DNA from: Actinomycetota bacterium | GTDB taxonomy: Bacteria; Actinomycetota; Thermoleophilia; Solirubrobacterales; 70-9 | DNA length: 64,000 bases | Assembly: GCA_018268575.1 (NCBI GenBank) | Contig: JAFDWF010000226.1 | Location: forward strand, 62,001-126,000 | Direction of reading: 5' to 3' | Part shown: piece by piece, positions 19,098 through 27,003 of the stretch | Numbering within the stretch: position 1 is the first letter of the stretch | Layout: each line of letters begins with the position of its first letter | Program-made: the position numbers and the translations under genes | Notes under the pieces: model-generated | What the model was told of the DNA's origin: nothing | The model's database searches: none | The model's input: only the letters and a program-made list of their open reading frames with translations

Positions 19098-19952
19098 ATG
19101 GCGCACCGGCTCCAGGTCGGAAATGTCCAGGTTGAGTACACCGACGACGAGGGCGGCGGCGACGCCATCCTCTTCGTCCACGGTGGTCTCTTCAGCGAAT
19201 GGTTCCGGCCGGTCGCCGGACAGGAGAGCCTCGCCGGGAATCGGGTGATCGTGATGCGCCGCGCCGGCTACGTGAGGGCGGCGGACGCCACCGAGCCGCT
19301 CAGCGTGACCGAGCGGGCGGCCCATTGCGCCGACGTGCTCGAGCACCTGAGCGTCGAGCGGGCCCACGTCTGCGGCCATTCGAGCGGCGCCATCATCTCG
19401 CTGCAGCTTGCGCTGGACCGCTCCGACCTCGTGCAGAGCCTGATCCTGCTGGAGCCGGCGCCGGTCGGCGGCCTCTGTGCCCCGTCGGCGATGCCGGTGA
19501 TCGAAGGGCCGATGGCGGAATCGATGATGAAGTTCGCCGGCGACGACGTCGCCGGAGGATTCGACCTGTTCATGCGGGCGACCTGCGCTCCGGATTACGA
19601 GACGGTCATCGAGGAGGCCCTCGGGGCCGGCGCGTCGGTCCGGGCGGTTGAGGAGTCACGAGCCTTTCCGGACGAGGCCCGGGCGTGCTCGGAATGGGTC
19701 TTCGGTGACGAGGAGGCCGCCCGGCTGGAGATGCCGGTGCTGGCGGTCACGGGCGGTGCGACCGCCCGGGACTGTCCGCTGGCGCCCGATTCGGTCGAGC
19801 TCCTCGCCCGCCTGGTCCCGCAGACCGAGACGACGGTGCTGGCGGACGCCAACCACCTGATGCCCATCGCCGACCCGGCCGGGGTCGGCAGCCTGGCGGC
19901 CTCCTTCGCCGCCCGCCATCCGGTCGCGGCGGTCGTCGGCCCGGAGGCCTAG
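19098..19952 (+). CDS. alpha/beta-fold hydrolase
   Basis: Alpha/beta hydrolase of 284 aa. It shows the oxyanion segment LFVHGGLFSEW, nucleophile elbow CGHSSGAIISL, and acid/His regions LAVTGGATARD and LADANHLMPIADP. The GGAAGGA ribosome-binding site precedes the ATG. It directly abuts the monooxygenase gene (TAG-ATG), so the two are coupled. Hydrolases of this type cleave ring-fission products or deformylate N-formyl amides. Promoted from operator 3. Confidence 0.88.
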   Translation: MAHRLQVGNVQVEYTDDEGGGDAILFVHGGLFSEWFRPVAGQESLAGNRVIVMRRAGYVRAADATEPLSVTERAAHCADVLEHLSVERAHVCGHSSGAIISLQLALDRSDLVQSLILLEPAPVGGLCAPSAMPVIEGPMAESMMKFAGDDVAGGFDLFMRATCAPDYETVIEEALGAGASVRAVEESRAFPDEARACSEWVFGDEEAARLEMPVLAVTGGATARDCPLAPDSVELLARLVPQTETTVLADANHLMPIADPAGVGSLAASFAARHPVAAVVGPEA

Positions 19953-22100
19953 ATGCGCGTCGTCATCGCCGGCGGCGGGATCTCGGGCCTCGCCCTGGCC
20001 ATCGAGCTCCAGCATCGCGGGGTCGAGGTGGAGGTGCTCGAGCAGGCCGATGCCTTCACCGAGGTCGGCGCCGGCATCTTCCTGATGGCGAACGCGCTCA
20101 AGGCGCTCCGCCACCTCGGAGTCGACGTCGCGGAGAGGAGCGTGGAAACCGAGCTGCTGGCGTTCTGCGACCTCGACAGCGACGAGCTCCTGTACACGAC
20201 CAACGTCGCGCGTGCGGCCAGGCGCTACGGCGCTCCCGCCTACTTCGTCCATCGCGCCGACATCCTGGCCGCGCTGGTCGACGGGGTCGATGGCGCCTCC
20301 CTGCGAAGCGCGAGCCGTGTCGTTGGGATCGAGCAGGGGCCAGATCGCGCCGCTGCCCTGCTGGCGGACGGCGAGCGGGTGGAGGGGGACGTGGTGGTCG
20401 GCGCCGACGGGCTCAACTCGACGGTGCGCGCCTCGTTGTTCGGTCGGTCCGAGCCCGAGTTCTCGGGCATCGTTGCCTGGCGTTCGATCATCCCCTTCGA
20501 GCGCGTCGCCGACCTCGGCCTCGAGCCCGCCTGCCAGCATCTCTGGCTGGGGGCCAGGCGCACGACGATCTCCTACCCGCTGCGCCGCAACGAGCTTTAC
20601 AACTTCGTCGGCATCGTCCCCGCCGAGGAGGTCACACCGGAGTCCTGGAACGAGGCGGGCAACCTCGACGACCTCCGCGCCTCGTTCGCCGCCGCCAACC
20701 CGCGCCTCGCCGGGATCGTCGAGGCGATCGACTCGGCCTTCGTCACCGGCCTCTATTATCGGCCCCCGCTGCCCGAGTGGGGAGTGGGGAGGGTGGGGCT
20801 GATCGGCGATGCGGCCCACCCGGCGTTGCCGACCGCGGGACAGGGAGCGGCGATGGGGCTCGAGGACACGGTGATACTCGCCGATTGCCTCGCACGACAC
20901 GGTGCGAAGGACGCGCCGCGCGCATTCGAGGAATTCGCCGCGCGCCGCCGCGATCGCACCGGGCGGATCCTCGCGATCTCTCGCGCGAACGCCGAGATGC
21001 TCACCTTCGACACGCCGGAGCTCTCCCGGGCCCGCAACGGCCGCTGGCGGGGAATGCGGGAGCTCGATCCGGACAGTCTCGACTTCTGGCACTGGATGTG
21101 GTCTTACGATGTCGATGCCGAGCTCAAGCAGGCGGCGGCCGGGTCCGCTGACAGTGAGGCCTCCGGAGCGGAGGCTCCTCTCGCCGACTCACCTTGGAAC
21201 GGCGTGCTGATGCCGGCCGACCGGGCGCTCGGATGGGTCGGGGAACGGAGCGGATACGAGCGCTTCTGGGAGTTGCAGGCGCCGCCGCCAAATGATGTCC
21301 GCCTGCGCGAGATCGACCTCGGCGGCATCGCCGGCCTGGAAGTGAGCCGCCTCGGGTCGCCGCAGGCGCCAGTGGTCCTCCATCTGCACGGCGGCGGATT
21401 CACGATGGGCAGCGCCCGCTCCTCGGCCGAGCTGGCGGATCGCCTGGCCGCTGCGGTCGGAGGGTCCGCCTTCTTGCCGGACTATCGCCTTGCCCCGGAG
21501 TTCCCCTTTCCGGCCGCGCTCGAGGACGTGGTCGCCGCCTGTCGGTGGCTGTTGGACAGGGTCGGGCCGGAGAGCGTCCTGTTGACCGGCGAGGGCGCCG
21601 GGGGCGGGTTGGCCCTGGGCGCCGCCTTGTCATTGCGGGATGCCGGCGATCCGCTGCCGCGGGCCATCTACCTTGCCTCCCCCTTCGCCGACCTCGGGCT
21701 CGGCGGCGAGAGCATCGATGGCTCCCTCGGCACCGATGCCTGGCACAGCCGCGAAACGTTGAGCATGGCGTCGGCGAGTTACCTCCAAGGGGCCGACCCT
21801 AGGTCGGCCGAAACTTCGCCCGCTTACGCCGATCTGACCGGGTTGCCTCCGATCCTGATCCACGCCGCGGCGGGCGAGGCGCTGGCCGACGACGCCCGAC
21901 GGTTGGCGACCCGGGCCGAGCGATGCGGCGTCGAGGTCAGCTTGCGGCTGTCCGACCACGGAATCCACTCCTTCGTCCTGTTCTCGTCTCTCGCCGACTC
22001 GCCGGGCGCACTCGAGGAAGTGAGCAGGTGGTTCACGCGGAAGGTCTCGTCGCCCGGGGCGGTCGACGAGGGGGCAGTGCCGCGCGGCGTCGGCGACTGA
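19953..22100 (+). CDS. FAD-dependent monooxygenase fused to HSL-type esterase domain lacking its serine
   Basis: Two-domain protein of 715 aa. Residues about 1-380 are a class A flavin hydroxylase: GGGISGLAL (FAD Rossmann), VGADGLNSTVR (DG motif, about 149) and GLIGDAAHPALPTAGQG (GD motif, about 281), typical of salicylate/6-hydroxynicotinate hydroxylases. Residues about 425-700 are a hormone-sensitive-lipase-like alpha/beta hydrolase with the HGGGF oxyanion hole (about 478), Asp in LADDARR and His in DHGIHSF. The nucleophile elbow expected as GDSAGG reads GEGAGG, with Gly (codon GGC at 21594-21596) in place of Ser. The hydrolase half therefore looks inactive or repurposed. It is preceded by an alpha/beta hydrolase gene with an intact serine. 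Confidence 0.9.
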   Translation: MRVVIAGGGISGLALAIELQHRGVEVEVLEQADAFTEVGAGIFLMANALKALRHLGVDVAERSVETELLAFCDLDSDELLYTTNVARAARRYGAPAYFVHRADILAALVDGVDGASLRSASRVVGIEQGPDRAAALLADGERVEGDVVVGADGLNSTVRASLFGRSEPEFSGIVAWRSIIPFERVADLGLEPACQHLWLGARRTTISYPLRRNELYNFVGIVPAEEVTPESWNEAGNLDDLRASFAAANPRLAGIVEAIDSAFVTGLYYRPPLPEWGVGRVGLIGDAAHPALPTAGQGAAMGLEDTVILADCLARHGAKDAPRAFEEFAARRRDRTGRILAISRANAEMLTFDTPELSRARNGRWRGMRELDPDSLDFWHWMWSYDVDAELKQAAAGSADSEASGAEAPLADSPWNGVLMPADRALGWVGERSGYERFWELQAPPPNDVRLREIDLGGIAGLEVSRLGSPQAPVVLHLHGGGFTMGSARSSAELADRLAAAVGGSAFLPDYRLAPEFPFPAALEDVVAACRWLLDRVGPESVLLTGEGAGGGLALGAALSLRDAGDPLPRAIYLASPFADLGLGGESIDGSLGTDAWHSRETLSMASASYLQGADPRSAETSPAYADLTGLPPILIHAAAGEALADDARRLATRAERCGVEVSLRLSDHGIHSFVLFSSLADSPGALEEVSRWFTRKVSSPGAVDEGAVPRGVGD

Positions 22101-22104
22101 GGCG

Positions 22105-22764
22105 ATGAGCAGGCTGAGCGAGGAGCTCCTCAGGGTCAAGTCCGACGCGCCGCTACCGCCGGAGGTCGAGGAGATGGTGTTGGCGATGATCGCCGACCTC
22201 GAACGGGCCGGGGTCGCGGAGGGGCTGCCGCGGCCGGGGGAGATCGCACCGCCACTCCGGTTCCTCGCGGCCGATGGGACCGATCTGGCCCTCGACGAGG
22301 CGATTGAGGGCGGGCCCGTCGCCCTGGTCTTCTACCGCGGCCCGTGGTGCCCGTTCTGCAACGTCCACCTGCGTGCGCTCGAGCGGGAGCTGATCGAGGC
22401 CGGATTGGCCGACGCCCGGGTGCTGGCGGCGTCCCCGTTTCCGCCGGACGGCTCGACCACCGAGGAGGAGCTCGCCTCGTGGGGCCTCGAGGTGGTCACG
22501 GACCCCGAGATGCACGCGGCGAGCGCACTCGGCCTGACCTTCGTCCTGCCCGACGACGTCACCGAGGCGTACCGGCGCCTTGGTCACGACCCGGAGGAGT
22601 TGACCGGGACCTCGCCGCCGCGGATGACGATTCCCGCCACGTTGGTGATCGGTCGCCGACGGCGCGTTACCTTCGCCCGGGCGGACGTCAACTACCGGTC
22701 TCGCGTCGAGCCGAGGGTCGTGATCGCGGAGCTGCGCAGAGCCACGGGTGAGGTCGGGCGCTAG
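22105..22764 (+). CDS. peroxiredoxin-like (AhpC/TSA family) protein
   Basis: Thioredoxin-fold protein of 219 aa with the redox motif FYRGPWCPFCNVHLRAL (CPFC) and the family segment TLVIGRRRRVTFARADVNY. It resembles the peroxiredoxin-like family that reduces peroxides or thiol disulfides in the cytosol. It begins 4 bp after the fused monooxygenase gene. A protective role against peroxide leaked by uncoupled flavin hydroxylation would fit the context; that is inference. Confidence 0.85.
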   Translation: MSRLSEELLRVKSDAPLPPEVEEMVLAMIADLERAGVAEGLPRPGEIAPPLRFLAADGTDLALDEAIEGGPVALVFYRGPWCPFCNVHLRALERELIEAGLADARVLAASPFPPDGSTTEEELASWGLEVVTDPEMHAASALGLTFVLPDDVTEAYRRLGHDPEELTGTSPPRMTIPATLVIGRRRRVTFARADVNYRSRVEPRVVIAELRRATGEVGR

Positions 22765-22776
22765 TTGCGTAGTCAA

Positions 22777-22807
22777 GATTTGCCGCCTAGGCAAATCCTG
22801 ATAGGAT
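22777..22807 (+). promoter_or_regulatory. operator/promoter 4: GATTTGCC-N5-GGCAAATC repeat upstream of VOC gene
   Basis: Perfect 8+5+8 inverted repeat (GATTTGCC, GCCTA, GGCAAATC) at 22777-22797, with TTGCCG (22780-22785) as -35, a 16-bp spacer and TAGGAT (22802-22807) as -10. Flanking bases AATCCTG and TAGGAT are shared with operator 3, so the two promoters are nearly the same sequence. Confidence 0.78.
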
Positions 22808-22868
22808 GGTGCGCACCAGAGCACGGTCGGAGGAAGCCGTGCGGGGTTCCGAAACCAGGAGGAGACCG

Positions 22869-23528
22869 ATGGCAATCAGCAGCGAGGGGACCGTGGCGGG
22901 ATCGCCCGCGCGGGACCAGGAGGTGATCGCGCCAAGCTTTCACCACATCAACCTGAAGACGACCCGCAAGGACGAGATGATCGCCTGGTACACCGTCGTC
23001 TGTGGGATGAGGGTGAACTACAACAGCCCGTTCGGCGCCTTCCTCTCCAACGATCGGGCCAACCATCGAATCGCGTTGCTGGCTGTGCCGGGCCTCACCC
23101 CGGACCCCGACCGCAGGACCCATGACGGCATGCACCACTCGGCCTTCGAGTACGCCTCTCTCGCGGACCTCGACTCGACCTTCCGACGCTTGCTGGAGGA
23201 AGGGATCGAGCCGGTCTTCTGCGTCGACCACAGGAACACCATCGCGTACTACTACGAGGATCCGGACGGGAACCTCGTCGAGCTTCAGTGCGACGCTTTC
23301 GGCGATTGGGAGGCATCGACCGCGTGGATGAAGAAGGAGCTGCTCGAGATAACCGAGCACCCCTTCGGCGTCATCGTCGACCCGGCCAAGGTCTCCGAAG
23401 ATGTCCTTGCCGGCGTCTCGCTCAAAGAGATCCAGCGACGCGCCGACGAAGGCGCCTACCCGTGGGAAGGGGAGCCCGATCTGCGCCTGCCGTGGCCGCC
23501 TGCGGATGCCCCGCCGATGTTCAAGTAG
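22869..23528 (+). CDS. VOC-family protein, extradiol-dioxygenase-like
   Basis: Metal-dependent vicinal-oxygen-chelate protein of 219 aa. Probable metal ligands are His in FHHINLKT, His in MHHSAFEY and Glu in GNLVELQCD, in the order found in type I extradiol dioxygenases. YYYEDPDGNLVEL is a characteristic C-terminal strand. The ATG at 22869 has an AGGAGGAGA ribosome-binding site. An extended C-terminal tail ends in Pro-rich sequence. It has its own regulon promoter (operator 4). Ring cleavage of a dihydroxy-aromatic made by the flavin hydroxylase is a sensible role but not proven. Confidence 0.85.
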   Translation: MAISSEGTVAGSPARDQEVIAPSFHHINLKTTRKDEMIAWYTVVCGMRVNYNSPFGAFLSNDRANHRIALLAVPGLTPDPDRRTHDGMHHSAFEYASLADLDSTFRRLLEEGIEPVFCVDHRNTIAYYYEDPDGNLVELQCDAFGDWEASTAWMKKELLEITEHPFGVIVDPAKVSEDVLAGVSLKEIQRRADEGAYPWEGEPDLRLPWPPADAPPMFK

Positions 23529-23548
23529 CGAATTCGGTGCAGACGTCC

Positions 23549-23935
23549 ATGCGTGCGCTGGTGCTCAGTGATTTCGAGGGTCCTCCTCTGCTGGAGGAGG
23601 TCGACCTCCCCGAGGCGGGACCGGTCAGGTTCGTGTCCGGATCGAGGCCGCCTCACTCAACCGGCTCGACGGCCGGCGTGATCGACGAAATCGGAGAAGG
23701 CGTCACCTCGTTCCGGATCGGCGATGAGGTCCTGGGGCATCTGAGGCTGGACGGTGAGCTCCACCGCGGCACCATGCCGAGGCCGTTGTCCTCGAGGCGG
23801 ATTGCGTCGCCCCCAAGCCGGCTGGCGTCGGCTTCCCGGCCGCCGCGGCGTTGCCCTTGGCCGGTGCGGCGGCCTCGGCTGCGGCGACCTGCTTGCCGCC
23901 GGAACGCACGCACCGCTTCGCTCGAATGACGCCGT
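23549..23935 (+). pseudogene. decayed quinone oxidoreductase / zinc-independent MDR gene
   Basis: Pieces of an NADPH:quinone-oxidoreductase-like protein appear in changing frames. MRALVLSDFEGPPLLEEVDL is in the first; VRIEAASLNRLDG is in a shifted frame. A jump of about 30 residues then leads to AGVIDEIGEGVTSFRIGDEV, and another shift to AEAVVLEADCVAPKPAGVGF and PAAAALPLAGAAAS. The nucleotide-binding domain is missing. At least two frameshifts and one internal deletion are needed, so this is a genuine pseudogene rather than a reading error. Confidence 0.75.
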
Positions 23936-24048
23936 CAACCTGGCGGTGGCCCTGCGCGTCGGATGCGGAGGAGATGGTGGCCTACGACGATGAGCTCGCC
24001 ACGGCCGCGGGTGCCGCCGGGCTGGCGATTCTCTCGCCAGGTCGATAG
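23909..24048 (+). pseudogene. C-terminal remnant of a PIN-domain (VapC-like) toxin
   Basis: Directly after the quinone oxidoreductase remnant, two frames read HAPLRSNDAVNLAVALRVG and then DAEEMVAYDDELATAAGAA, ending GLAILSPGR-stop. This is the familiar C-terminus of VapC toxins (D-x-x-x-L ... TYD/AYDDxLA ... LSPG). The N-terminal half is absent and a frameshift lies near 23965. No antitoxin is visible. It suggests a toxin-antitoxin gene was lost together with the adjacent oxidoreductase. Confidence 0.6.
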
Positions 24049-24138
24049 AGGTGGTCGGGAGCGGGCCTCCGCCCGACGGGCGCAGGTGGATGCGGAAGTT
24101 CTGAGCAGCGCGGCGTTTCCAGGTGGCTATGCGCAGCG

Positions 24139-24876
24139 TCAGCGGACTCGGTTGGAGTGCTCGACAATCGCAAGCGCATCCGAGAACACCCGATCGCTGA
24201 AGTCGGGCACGGTGACCTTGCGTAGCCTCACGTGATAGTCGACTCCGAGGTATAGGTATCCACCGCCGCGCGCACGCTTCCAGAACGTCTCGACCTGATC
24301 ACTGATCGGGCTGAAACCCTCCGCGGGAGGTTGATAGAAGCACGTGGTCGCTAGGGAGATGCAGTAGGCCTGGCAGATATGGACATGAGCAACGGTGGCA
24401 GTGTTCCACGTGGATCTGCACTTGGGCGGGTACCTCCTCACCCAGCCGAACCCCCAGGCGTGGATGTACCCGAATCCGGTGACCGTGCCGACGCGGTCGG
24501 CCTTCCTACCTACCGCCGTGGAGTACCTGCGGCCTTGGAACCAGCCTCCACGGCCACAATTGCGGGCGGCTTCACCCACATAGCAAGGGGCGCGACGCAC
24601 CGGAACGTACCTCATGCCCTTCGGAACCACCACGCGTACCGGGATCGAGGATTCGTAGCCGTCTTTGGCGAGGTTCGGAACTTTGTAGACGTGGCCCTTC
24701 GCCGCTGTCGCCACGGAAGGAGCGACCAGGACCCCCAGCGCCAGCGCCACGCAGACGGTCAGGATCAGCGCACGGACCACGGTGAGAGCGTGTCCACCTA
24801 GCGCCATGATGGCGCAGCCAGGCGCGGCTAGAACCGTCACCCACGTACATGCCGTGGTCGTCTCCCTATGAGCCAT
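24139..24876 (-). CDS. secreted protein of unknown function
   Basis: 245 aa from ATG 24876 (weak AGAGAGAAC upstream); a later ATG in MALGGHALTVVRALIL is possible. The hydrophobic stretch VVRALILTVCVALALGVLV with APSVATAAKG after it is a clear signal peptide. The mature part has paired cysteines (APCYVGEAARNCG, HICQAYCISLATTC), many aromatic residues (GYIHAWGFGWVRRY) and a C-terminal DYHVRLRKVTVPDFSD. I recognise no family. Codon use is less biased to GC than its neighbours and it lies next to pseudogenes, so it may be a transferred gene. Confidence 0.6.
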   Translation of the reverse strand: MAHRETTTACTWVTVLAAPGCAIMALGGHALTVVRALILTVCVALALGVLVAPSVATAAKGHVYKVPNLAKDGYESSIPVRVVVPKGMRYVPVRRAPCYVGEAARNCGRGGWFQGRRYSTAVGRKADRVGTVTGFGYIHAWGFGWVRRYPPKCRSTWNTATVAHVHICQAYCISLATTCFYQPPAEGFSPISDQVETFWKRARGGGYLYLGVDYHVRLRKVTVPDFSDRVFSDALAIVEHSNRVR

Positions 24877-25032
24877 CGGTTCTCTCTGAGTTGTGACATC
24901 CGGCGGCGAAATCGTGAGGCGAATTGATACCAGAATCAGCCCCGGGTCCCGCGCTGGATTCGGCTCCATTTCGGATCGCCGTGGCAGATGAGGGTAACCG
25001 CGCCGATCATCTATCCGTCGTTCCGGCGCCAC

Positions 25033-25200
25033 TCCGGCCCGGAGGCGATCGAAAATCGAGGCCTCGGGTAGGAAGCGCTCCTACCTCGGTTGGTATCCGG
25101 CGGCGGCGGTCCCACTCCCCGCCGACCGTGGTGATCGCCCAGCGCGACGACCAGTGGTTTCACCGATGCGAAGCGCCGGCGGCGGCGTCAACCTCGGGGC
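25033..25200. other. short intergenic stretch between divergent secreted-protein genes
   Basis: No gene, repeat or clear promoter recognised. The stretch must hold the start signals of both divergent genes; no Shine-Dalgarno sequence precedes the rightward ATG at 25201. Confidence 0.4.
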
Positions 25201-25984
25201 ATGCTCCGTCGCGCCGGTGTCGCCCTCCTTGCCGTCATCGCCATCTGCCTCCTGGCCGGAGAGCCGGCGGGGGCCACGATCAGCAACCGGGTCGACTGGG
25301 ACGTCGACCTCACCGGCAAGGTGACGACGAAGTGGACGTTCGCCGGGACGAATCCGGAAAGCTGCTCCGACTACCTCGGGAGTCCGAGCTTCGAAGCCAA
25401 CGGCAGCCGCTCGCAGACGCTCACGGTCGCGACGACCGCCAAACATCGGCTTGCGGCCGAGACGTGTCGGCTGGGCCGCAAGCTGCGGTTCTCCTCGTTC
25501 TCGACCGACGGCTGGCGGATCCCGGCGACCCTGTCCAAGGTCGGCAGCGCCTCGACGCGACTCGGTGGGCCCTGTGCCGCGTACCCCGGCGACCCCGAAC
25601 CGCTGCCGGAATTCTCCGACCCGAGCGGGTGCGGGACGACGAGGGGCACGACCAGCTCCAGCCTCACCTGGACGCCGGGCGAGCTTGTCGTCGACCTCGG
25701 AACCGGGCCGCCGGAACCGCTCAAGTGGATCACCCGCTGCCTGGACATCGGCGACCCGAAGCTCGCCGCCCTCACCGAAGCGACCTGCGAACCAAAGGGC
25801 CTCGGCGCGATCTACCTCGGCGCCCTGAAGTTCATGCTGCCGAAGCCGATGAAGTTCACGGTCGAAAGCGAGAAGCGCTTCCTCTGCCGATCCCGATCAC
25901 CAACCCCAACTGGCGCAAGGGCAGCGTTCCCTGACGATCGACATCTCCACCAGCTACAAGGTGACGTTCACGCCGGCGGAGTAG
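25201..25984 (+). pseudogene. secreted protein of unknown function with two frameshifts near its C-terminus
   Basis: The first about 228 codons read as one protein: signal peptide GVALLAVIAICLLAGEPAGA, then a mature domain with three Cys-containing segments. Near 25890 the frame changes (the expected continuation is LPIPITNPNWRKGSV) and near 25932 it changes again (LTIDISTSYKVTFTPAE-stop at 25984). Each shift is explained by one missing base in a C/T-rich run. The natural protein would be about 260 aa. Either the gene is newly broken or the assembly has indel errors here. Glutamate codons are mostly GAA. The family is not recognised. Confidence 0.6.
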
Positions 25985-25988
25985 TGAC

Positions 25989-26237
25989 ATGCCCGTGCCA
26001 CCGCCTCGCCAGAGCGATCCTCCGGGGTACCTCGTCCCCGGCCAGACCCGCCTGCGGGTCAGCGCCCGCTTCGAGCACGTCGGCTGGCTCGTCGTCACCC
26101 TGCTGAGGGGCGAGGAGCGCATCGCCCGCGGCCGGCTGATCGCCACCAGGCTCACGGCCCGCTATCGACCGCTCGGCGAAAGGGCGCACGCCAAGCGGCC
26201 GAGGCTCACCGTCCGGCCCGTCGAACATCCGGCCTGA
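25989..26237 (+). CDS. small hypothetical protein
   Basis: 82 aa starting 4 bp after the preceding stop, which suggests coupling to the secreted-protein gene. It is rich in Arg and Val (TRLRVSARFEHVGWLVVTLL, GEERIARGRL) and resembles a beta-rich C-terminal segment rather than a full domain. No family is recognised and there is no ribosome-binding site beyond GAGTAGTGAC. It may be real or a chance reading frame. Confidence 0.35.
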   Translation: MPVPPPRQSDPPGYLVPGQTRLRVSARFEHVGWLVVTLLRGEERIARGRLIATRLTARYRPLGERAHAKRPRLTVRPVEHPA

Positions 26238-26393
26238 CCTCACGCCGCGGGCGCTACCGATCCCGACGGACCGTCGGGTTGGTCCGGCGCCTTTGCCGCT
26301 TCTTTCCTTGTCTACCTGCAGCCGTTGCTGCTGCGCCGGAAACCGGTTCGAGGCCCGTCGTCCGCTTTTTCGTCAGAAGGTAGGTTCTCGGGC

Positions 26394-26729
26394 GTGGGAG
26401 AGGATCGACGCACGTCGCTGGCCGCGGAGCGCACGCTCCTTGCCTGGTGGAGGACCGGGTTCACGGCGATCGCGGCCGCGCTGGCGCTCGGTCGGGTGGT
26501 TCCTGCGCTGCTCCACCACTCGACCCGTTGGCCCTACGTGGTGGTCGGGACCGGCTTCGCGATCTACGGGATCGCGCTGATCGGGTTCGGCACGCGGCGG
26601 ATCCGTCGGTTGAACCGCGAGATGGGGATCTCCGAGCCCGACCGGGCGCAGGAGCGGTCGATGCTGATGCTCGCCGGGGTCGGCGTCGCCCTCGGCATTG
26701 CAACGATCGTCCTCATCCTTGTCCAATGA
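26394..26729 (+). CDS. DUF202 (YidH-type) membrane protein
   Basis: Small membrane protein of about 111 aa with the DUF202 signature RTSLAAERTLLAWWRTGF at its N-terminus and two to three transmembrane helices (TAIAAALALGRVVPALL, VVVGTGFAIYGIALIGFG, LMLAGVGVALGIATIVLIL). GTG at 26394 is chosen because the conserved region starts a few residues later; an AGAAGG lies rather far upstream. Function of the family is unknown. It stands alone before the sulfatase gene. Confidence 0.8.
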   Translation: MGEDRRTSLAAERTLLAWWRTGFTAIAAALALGRVVPALLHHSTRWPYVVVGTGFAIYGIALIGFGTRRIRRLNREMGISEPDRAQERSMLMLAGVGVALGIATIVLILVQ

Positions 26730-27003
26730 GGCGGCGGCGCTCTATGGTGGCGATCCAGACCAGTTAGCAGGTTCGTTCGGATCGGCTGGGGGGGTTGAGT
26801 TTGGGACAGGCGGTCGGTCAGGTTCTCTCGCCCGGGGGGCGGCGTCTCGTCGAGCCCCGATCCCGATCGTGGTCGTCGATCTCGAGCGGCGCCGAAGCCT
26901 CGGAATCGGGCACCCCCGCCGACTGGGTCAACTGGCTGAAGATCGCCTTCGGCCTGGTCGGTGACGAGATCTCGGGTTTCTGATCCGGGTAGGAGGGAGC
27001 GAT

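Noticed and set aside
26795..26983. 62-codon frame before the alkyl sulfatase (ending VNWLKIAFGLVGDEISGF)
   Set aside because: TTG start without ribosome-binding site, no family, and composition changes midway; could be an untranslated leader. Not supported enough to call a gene.
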